DNA of 64,000 bases from Hormoscilla sp. GUM202 (GTDB taxonomy: Bacteria; Cyanobacteriota; Cyanobacteriia; Cyanobacteriales; Desertifilaceae): NCBI GenBank assembly GCA_005518205.2, contig RFFC02000030.1, positions 1 through 64,000 of the forward strand, in the 5' to 3' direction. Each line of letters starts with the position of its first letter. Position 1 is the stretch's first letter. The position numbers and the translations under genes were made by a program. The notes beneath the pieces are model-generated. The model was not told the DNA's origin, did no database searches, and was given only the letters and a program-made list of their open reading frames with translations. Shown here piece after piece: positions 59,050-64,000 of this stretch.

Positions 59050-59571
59050 TCAACTCTCCCTTTCCAAACTCCAATCCTCACCACCTAGGAGTTGACTGAA
59101 TTCTTCATAGATGACATCCCGCAATGTTGATTCTGAATGGAAATAGGTCAAATCCAGCAGTTCCTTCGCTATACTGATAATCTGCGCCTTGTCTACTCTT
59201 TCTAAGAGTTGCGATGGTTTATAGACTCCATTATAAACTTCGCCGCTAGCTGAGAGAATTGCATCCTTGAAAGCATTCTCTAAGAAGGAATCCCATTCAT
59301 CTTGCTTGATGTAATGAGATTTTTTATTGTCCATCAGATTCAAATCTTGTATCTCAATCACCGAGTAGCCGATAGAGGCCGTCCAAGAATTTGTCAAGCG
59401 TTGCTCGACTTGGTTTTTGATCAAATGAGCTATCATCCTAACCAGATAACTCTTGATATTTCGTAATGTGGCTTTTTTACTCATCCATTCTAGATCGTCA
59501 ACGATCGCTAAAGCCTCCTGATAACGCCCGGCCATGATGGAATTCCTTAAATCAATCAGTTCTTGTGTCAT
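59050..59571 (-). CDS. DUF29 family protein
   Basis: 173 residues from MTQELIDLRNSIMAGRYQEALAIVDDLEWMSKKATLRNIKSYLVRMIAHLIKNQVEQRLTNSWTASI (ATG 59571). DUF29 is a helical family greatly expanded in cyanobacteria, with no proven role. The RNIxSxLxRxxxHLIKxQxExRxTxSW core is typical. It stands divergently, 51 bp from the carboxypeptidase gene, which may share the promoter region. Soluble. Confidence 0.85.
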   Translation of the reverse strand: MTQELIDLRNSIMAGRYQEALAIVDDLEWMSKKATLRNIKSYLVRMIAHLIKNQVEQRLTNSWTASIGYSVIEIQDLNLMDNKKSHYIKQDEWDSFLENAFKDAILSASGEVYNGVYKPSQLLERVDKAQIISIAKELLDLTYFHSESTLRDVIYEEFSQLLGGEDWSLERES

Positions 59572-59622
59572 CCTCAATCTCCAGTAACTGCTATAATCAA
59601 GATTGTCGAACTTAAAACAAAA

Positions 59623-61149
59623 ATGCAAACCCTGGCTAAAACTGAACCGCAACTGGCAGACCTGAAATCCCGCCTTACCGAAATCCACGATATCAATGCC
59701 GCTGCCTCCGTGCTACACTGGGATCAGGCCACCTATATGCCCCCAGGAGGCGCAGCAGCACGAGGACGCCAAATAGCCACCCTCCGCCAAATTGCTCACG
59801 AAAAGTTTACCTCCTCCGCGATCGGTCAACTGCTAGAAGACTTGCGCCCCTATGAAGAAAGCCTTCCCTACGATAACTCAGAAGCAGCCTGCCTGATCCG
59901 GGTCACCCGCCGCAACTACAATCTTGATGTGCGAGTCCCCTCCGACTTCATGGCCAAATTCTCCAGCCATTGCGCCGCCTGCTACAATGCTTGGGCGAAA
60001 GCACGACCAGAAAATAACTTTGCCGCCGTACAGCCTTACCTGGAAAAAACTCTCGAATTCAGCCGCGAATATGCTAACTTCTTCCCCGGTTACGAACATA
60101 TCGCCGACCCGCTGATCGCTAGAACTGATTATGGCATGAAAGCCGCAACAGTGCGATCGCTATTTGCCGAGTTGCGCCAGCAGCTAGTCCCGATCGTGGA
60201 AAAAATCACTTCCCAACCACCTGCGGACGACGCTTGCTTACACCAACATTTCCCCGAAACCCAGCAGCTAGCCTTTTGCCATCAAGTAATAGAAAAATTG
60301 GGCTATGACTTCGGGCGGGGGCGTCAAGACAAAACCCCCCATCCCTTTACCACCTTTTTCGGTATTGGCGACGTGCGCATCACCATCCGCGTCAACGAAA
60401 ATGATTTGGCGGAAGCATTCTTCAGCACCATCCACGAAATGGGTCATGCTTTGTACGGACAAGGTATCCACCCAGCCTTTGAAGCTACGCCCCTCGCTAA
60501 TGGCGCTTCCACTGGCGTCCATGAAAGTCAGTCGCGACTGTGGGAAAATCTGGTGGGACGCAGTCGTCAGTTCTGGACCCACTTCTATCCTCAACTACAA
60601 ACATGCTTCCCCAGTCAATTAGGAAATGTTTCTCTGGAGACATTCTATCGGGCAATTAATAAAGTTCAGCGATCGCTCATCCGCACCGACGCCGACGAAG
60701 TCACCTACAACCTCCATGTAATGATCCGCTTTGACCTAGAATTACAGTTACTAGAAGGATCTTTAGCAGTCCGCGACCTTCCCGAAGCCTGGAACGAACG
60801 TTACAGGTCCGACCTCGGCGTCGTTCCTTCCAGTGACAGCGAAGGAGTGATGCAAGATGTCCATTGGTACAGTGACACGATCGGGGGATTATTTCAAGGA
60901 TACACTCTCGGCAACCTCATGAGCGCCCAGTTTTATCAAGCCGCACTCAAAGCACAACCAGAAATTTCCGCAAACATTAACAATGGCGACTACACAATGC
61001 TACATAATTGGTTAAAGGATAACATTTACCAACATGGTTGCAAATGGACCCCAACTGAATTGATCGACCGCGTCACCGGCAGCTACGTGACCATCTCCCC
61101 CTTTATCAGCTACATCCAGCAGAAATACGGGGAACTCTACTCACTTTAA
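59623..61149 (+). CDS. M32 carboxypeptidase Taq
   Basis: 508 residues from MQTLAKTEPQLADLKSRLTEIHDI (ATG 59623). The zinc motif HEMGH lies at residues 271-275 (FFSTIHEMGHALYGQG), followed by ESQSRLWENLVGRSRQFW with the third Glu ligand. Other M32 hallmarks are HWDQATYMPPGGAAARGRQ and the end-region NLHVMIRFDLELQLLEG and HWYSDTIGGLFQGYTLGN. This cytosolic metallocarboxypeptidase removes C-terminal residues with broad specificity. Full length and apparently functional. Plain housekeeping-type gene. Confidence 0.95.
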   Translation: MQTLAKTEPQLADLKSRLTEIHDINAAASVLHWDQATYMPPGGAAARGRQIATLRQIAHEKFTSSAIGQLLEDLRPYEESLPYDNSEAACLIRVTRRNYNLDVRVPSDFMAKFSSHCAACYNAWAKARPENNFAAVQPYLEKTLEFSREYANFFPGYEHIADPLIARTDYGMKAATVRSLFAELRQQLVPIVEKITSQPPADDACLHQHFPETQQLAFCHQVIEKLGYDFGRGRQDKTPHPFTTFFGIGDVRITIRVNENDLAEAFFSTIHEMGHALYGQGIHPAFEATPLANGASTGVHESQSRLWENLVGRSRQFWTHFYPQLQTCFPSQLGNVSLETFYRAINKVQRSLIRTDADEVTYNLHVMIRFDLELQLLEGSLAVRDLPEAWNERYRSDLGVVPSSDSEGVMQDVHWYSDTIGGLFQGYTLGNLMSAQFYQAALKAQPEISANINNGDYTMLHNWLKDNIYQHGCKWTPTELIDRVTGSYVTISPFISYIQQKYGELYSL

Positions 61150-61218
61150 TATCATCTTGGCCGATCGTCAGGTAAGGACTTTAGTCCTTACTACAAACCT
61201 AACAAACCTAACAAACCT

Positions 61219-62148
61219 ATGGTTCATTCACAACAGTCTCAAGCGTTTGGTAACGCTAAGGTCTCTGTCTGTAATTCTAAAACCCTGCTAAACAAACCCA
61301 CAGGATTCATCAATGCTTACGATTTTACCCTCAATCCTTACCGGGGTTGCCAATATGGCTGTAGCTACTGCTATGCTGCGGCCTTCAGCCCCAACCCTCA
61401 AATGCAGCAAGATTGGGGAAATTGGGTGATTGTTAAGCAAAATGCTGTTGAACTCTTAAAGAAGGAACTCGTTCGCAGGAACAAGAACCGCTGGAAAAAG
61501 AAAAATCCCGATTTTTCGGACCGTCTGCGGGCCGATCGCCCCCCTAGCATTTACATGAGTACGGTCACCGACCCCTATCAACCCATTGAAAGCCGAGAAA
61601 AACTGACCCGCGAGTTGCTAGCAGTAATGGTGGCCTATCAACCTACACTGGTCATCCAAACTCGCAGTCCCCTCATTACCAGAGATATCGATCTTCTCTG
61701 TCAGTTTCAGCGACTGCGAATTAATATGAGTATTCCCACTGGCAGCGAAGAGGTGAAGCAGGATTTTGAAGGCCGATCGCCCAGCATCACGGCCCGACTC
61801 AAAGCCATCAGCAATCTCCGCGATCGCATTCCCGATAAGCAGGGTCACCAAATCAAATTCTCTGTTACCATCACGCCATTATTGCCCACCTTACCAGCGG
61901 ACGAGTCCCGTTTCATTGAGAAACTAGCAGTTGCAGACCGGGTGGTGATTCAGGAATTTCACGCTGCCCATCGCGGTTTTTTGATGGCCAGCACCCCCCA
62001 AGAGGCGATCGCCCTTAAACAAAAGTACTCTTGGTGGTACGATCGCTCCCAACAGAGCTATAATAACTTTAAGGAAAGCTTAATCGCTCAACTTGACCCA
62101 TACGATGTAGAAATCATGGAAGATAAGGAAGGTTTTGCCTATGACTAA
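61219..62148 (+). CDS. SPL-like radical SAM protein
   Basis: 309 residues. The [4Fe-4S] motif is CQYGCSYC (Cys44, 48, 51; CX3CX2C) in NPYRGCQYGCSYCYAAAF. The family (Rv2578c/SplB-like) is further shown by SIYMSTVTDPYQPIE and TRELLAVM...VIQTRSPLITRDIDLL. The substrate is unknown; photolyase-like repair has been suggested for relatives. A 30-bp repeat at 61509-61538 adds about ten residues (PDFSDRLRADRP) before PSIYMST. The frame is kept, so the protein may still work. It overlaps the next gene by eight bases. Two 3'-end copies lie downstream. Confidence 0.9.
   Translation: MVHSQQSQAFGNAKVSVCNSKTLLNKPTGFINAYDFTLNPYRGCQYGCSYCYAAAFSPNPQMQQDWGNWVIVKQNAVELLKKELVRRNKNRWKKKNPDFSDRLRADRPPSIYMSTVTDPYQPIESREKLTRELLAVMVAYQPTLVIQTRSPLITRDIDLLCQFQRLRINMSIPTGSEEVKQDFEGRSPSITARLKAISNLRDRIPDKQGHQIKFSVTITPLLPTLPADESRFIEKLAVADRVVIQEFHAAHRGFLMASTPQEAIALKQKYSWWYDRSQQSYNNFKESLIAQLDPYDVEIMEDKEGFAYD
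61509..61538 (+). repeat. 30-bp coding-invading repeat, copy C
   Basis: CGATTTTTCGGACCGTCTGC then GGGCCGATCG, in frame inside the radical SAM gene and encoding DFSDRLRADR. Same sense and same reading frame as copy B. Confidence 0.85.
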
Positions 62149-62359
62149 ATCAATTGCCGAGTTGCGGCGCTGGTTCCTCACCGCCTTAGAGGAAAGTAAC
62201 ACCAGCCAAGCAACCCAACTATTACTAACTATACATAAATCCGGGGCAAAATTATCCTGGATAGAGAAACTGTTTAGAGACAAACTGAAGGGCGATCGGA
62301 GGTTACAAGAGCAAAGTCAGGCCGCGTGGGCGCAGTGCGCGTGGTCGGGTGAGCGTTAG
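62141..62359 (+). CDS. Small hypothetical following radical SAM gene
   Basis: 72 residues (MTKSIAELRRWFLTALEESNTSQATQLLLTIHKSGAKLSWIEKLFRDKLKGDRRLQEQSQ...). The start overlaps the radical SAM stop (ATGACTAA), implying coupling. The first about 55 residues look genuine and helical; the tail AAWAQCAWSGER comes from repeat sequence, so the 3' end may have been replaced. Starts of two further copies (MTDLI..ELRR) follow the radical SAM remnants at 62935 and 63269. Confidence 0.6.
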   Translation: MTKSIAELRRWFLTALEESNTSQATQLLLTIHKSGAKLSWIEKLFRDKLKGDRRLQEQSQAAWAQCAWSGER

Positions 62360-62436
62360 CCGAAGAGTAGCGCTACGGAGGGGTTTGGGGGGGGATCCCA
62401 GATGCAACGGTCTGCATCACCACTTGTAGAAGTATT

Positions 62437-62646
62437 GGGCACGGAAAAGTCGTGAGCGCTCACGGAAAAGTCGTGCTCGGGTACGGAAGAGTCGTGCTTG
62501 GGTACGGAAGAGTCGTGCTTGGGTACGGAAGAGTCGTGCTCGGGTACGGAAGAGTCGTGCTCGGGTACGGAAGAGTCGTGCTCGGGTACGGAAGAGTCGT
62601 GAGCGCTCACGGAAAAGTCGTGCTCGGGTACGGAAGAGTCGTTCAC
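62437..62646. repeat. 21-bp tandem repeat array (10 copies)
   Basis: Unit GGTACGGAAGAGTCGTGCTC plus G, ten head-to-tail copies. Copies alternate between CACGGAAAAGTCGTGAGCG and GTACGGAAGAGTCGTGCTC types. Both strands are open across the array because 21 is a multiple of three (minus frame DSSVPEH), but no start, ribosome site or domain supports a gene. Confidence 0.88.
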
Positions 62647-62776
62647 ATCGGGAGCCTTACCTGTCAAGCAAAACAAAGTTTAACACAGATGCCAATAGCT
62701 TGGGGGAAAGTAGCTGTGATACCCGCATTGGTCCGGCTGCCGGTGCTTGGTGACTTATTTATACCAGATAGGGGGC

Positions 62777-62941
62777 GATCGCTAGCACCCCCCAAGAGGC
62801 GATCGCCCTCAAAAAAAGTATTCTTGGTGGTACGATCGCTCCCGATAAAGCTATAATAACTTTAAAGAAAGCCTAATCGCTCAACTTGACCCATACGATG
62901 TAGAAATCATGGAAGGTAAGGAAGGTTTTGCCTATGACTGA
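62777..62941 (+). pseudogene. 3'-end remnant of radical SAM gene, copy 2
   Basis: AGCACCCCCCAAGAGGCGAT to ATGGAAGG...TTTTGCCTATGACTGA repeats the last about 50 codons of 61219-62148 (ASTPQEAIALKQKYSWWYDRS to GFAYD). The start of the adjoining small gene is also copied. No upstream coding part remains. Confidence 0.8.
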
Positions 62942-63110
62942 CTTAATCCCCGAGTTGCGGCGCTGGTTCCACACCGGTTTTGTACCGCAGGGGCTAACCT
63001 AATTGCCAATGGGCGGCGATCAATTGCCAATGGGCGGCGATCGCGCCTGTTCCGCACCGTACCGCGCTTAGAATATTCCTCATTGCAGCAGGGGACAGTA
63101 CACTTATATG

Positions 63111-63275
63111 ATGGCCAGCACCCCCCAAGAGGCGATCGCCCTCAAAAAAAATTACTCTTGGTGGTACGATCGGGAGAAACGGAGTTATGATAACTTTAAG
63201 GAAAGCCTAATCGCTCAACTTGACCCATACGATGTAGAAATCATGGAAGGTAAGGAGGGTTTTGCCTATGACTGA
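63111..63275 (+). pseudogene. 3'-end remnant of radical SAM gene, copy 3
   Basis: ATGGCCAGCACCCCCCAAGA to GGAGGGTTTTGCCTATGACTGA repeats the same 3' part (MASTPQEAIALKKNYSWWYDREKRSYDNFKESLIAQLDP...GFAYD). It is followed, as in copy 2, by TGACTTAAT..GAGTTGCGGCG-like start of the small gene and CCGCAGGGGCTAACTTAATTG. Confidence 0.8.
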
Positions 63276-63524
63276 CTTAATTGCCCAGTTGCGGCGCCGG
63301 TTCTGCACCGGTTCCGTACCGCAGGGGCTAACTTAATTGCTAATGGGCGGCGATCGCGCCGGTTCCGCGTAAACCAAAAGCAGGATTGTCTTGGTAAAAA
63401 AAGATAGAGGTGTCTTATTTGTCGGGTTCATGAAATATGAGGCATTGTCAAAGTTGCTACCCAGTCAAATGGGCAGCAAAGCAGTGCCTAGCTTGAAAAT
63501 GTCAAATCAAAGTCTGGAGGTATT

Positions 63525-64000
63525 ATGTCCATAAGGAACTTGTCAAGGTATGATGAGGAGATCGCATCCGATAACAAAGCGATAGAAATCAAACGAGATC
63601 TAGATGACCACGATGTCTGGTACCACCGAGGCAAGGCACTGGAGAAGTTGTCAAGGTATGATGAGGCGATCGCATCCTTTGACAAAGCGATAGAAATCAA
63701 ACCAGATGACCACGATGCCTGGTGGCACCGGGGCTATGCGCTGTATCAGTTGTCAAGGTATGAAGAGGCGATCGCATCCTATGGCAAAGCGATAAAAATC
63801 AAACCAGATGACCACGATGCCTGGTACATCCGGGGCTATGCGCTGTATCAGTTGTCAAGGTATGAAGAGGCGATCGCATCCTTTGACAAAGCGATAGAAA
63901 TCAAACCAGATGACTACGATGCCTGGTACAACCGGGGCAAGGCGATGGAGAAGTTGTCAAGGTATAATGAGGCGTTCGCATCCCATGACAAAGCGATAAA
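63525..64000 (+). CDS. TPR repeat protein, truncated by window end
   Basis: Open frame from ATG 63525 (MSIRNLSRYDEEIASDNKAIEIKRDLDDHDVWYHRG...) behind GGAGG, four bases upstream, continuing past the last base. It already holds over four TPRs closely like those at 46065 and 52242 (LSRYDEAIASFDKAIEIKPDDHDAWWHRGYALYQ). It begins inside a TPR unit, without an N-terminal domain, so its start may be secondary after a recombination with the repeats of another locus. One unit is unusual (RDLDDHD). Confidence 0.75.
   Translation, partial: MSIRNLSRYDEEIASDNKAIEIKRDLDDHDVWYHRGKALEKLSRYDEAIASFDKAIEIKPDDHDAWWHRGYALYQLSRYEEAIASYGKAIKIKPDDHDAWYIRGYALYQLSRYEEAIASFDKAIEIKPDDYDAWYNRGKAMEKLSRYNEAFASHDKAI

Noticed and set aside
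62356..62676. Minus-strand frame with DSSVPEH repeats
   Set aside because: A 21-bp repeat keeps all frames open automatically; there is no start context or flanking protein-like sequence.

Overview
The window most likely comes from a filamentous, Oscillatoriales-type cyanobacterium. This is inferred from very frequent HIP1 octamers (GCGATCGC), cyanobacterial-style families (Uma2/DUF820, DUF29, CHAT-TPR, WD40, NB-ARC, haemagglutinin-type exoproteins), a TPP-riboswitch-controlled thiC, abundant group II introns and many short repeats. Housekeeping genes are few (ygfZ, thiC, an M32 carboxypeptidase, a GT4 glycosyltransferase, an SPL-like radical SAM protein). Most of the window is accessory DNA.

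Layout. 0-10 kb: a small hypothetical, ygfZ, an eroded Uma2 gene, two divergent WD40/hypothetical gene pairs, then riboswitch and thiC. 10-15.3 kb: a secreted leishmanolysin-like metalloprotease split by two ORF-less group II introns whose inferred boundaries keep the reading frame. 15.4-19.5 kb: an ISKra4-type insertion sequence with inverted ends and an 8-bp target duplication, itself carrying a complete group II intron with reverse transcriptase. 19.5-23.6 kb: repeat-rich DNA, a haemagglutinin C-terminal remnant and a triplicated coiled-coil gene. 23.6-30.2 kb: a CHAT-TPR protein, an NB-ARC gene wrecked by a third ORF-less intron, a 113-bp MITE-like element and a 30-bp repeat, then a glycosyltransferase. 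30.2-32.6 kb: palindromes, fragments and a second MITE copy.

32.6-45.5 kb is a Ter (tellurite/stress-type) locus, almost all on the minus strand. It holds six genes with TerD-type domains (including TerD-TerD, TerD-TerA-like and TerD-vWA fusions), TerB, an M48 peptidase-TerB fusion, a small acidic-loop protein, a HAD phosphatase, a phosphoribosyltransferase and a StiP/PELOTA-type protein. A RelE-type toxin-antitoxin pair and a Uma2 gene interrupt it. The HAD and phosphoribosyltransferase genes suggest the metabolite-making arm of a Ter system beside its membrane/stress-sensing arm.

45.6-64 kb is a TPR and conflict-gene region: TPR proteins with near-identical repeats, an orphan toxin-immunity-like pair, a STAND-like ATPase overlapping a 1384-residue TPR protein, tandem DUF433/DUF5615 modules, two copies of an ATGA-overlapping small-gene pair, DUF29, M32 peptidase, radical SAM protein with two 3'-end remnants, and a TPR gene running off the right edge. 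A promoter plus leader is shared almost exactly between the ATPase operon and the 46-kb TPR gene, so parts of this region are copies of each other.
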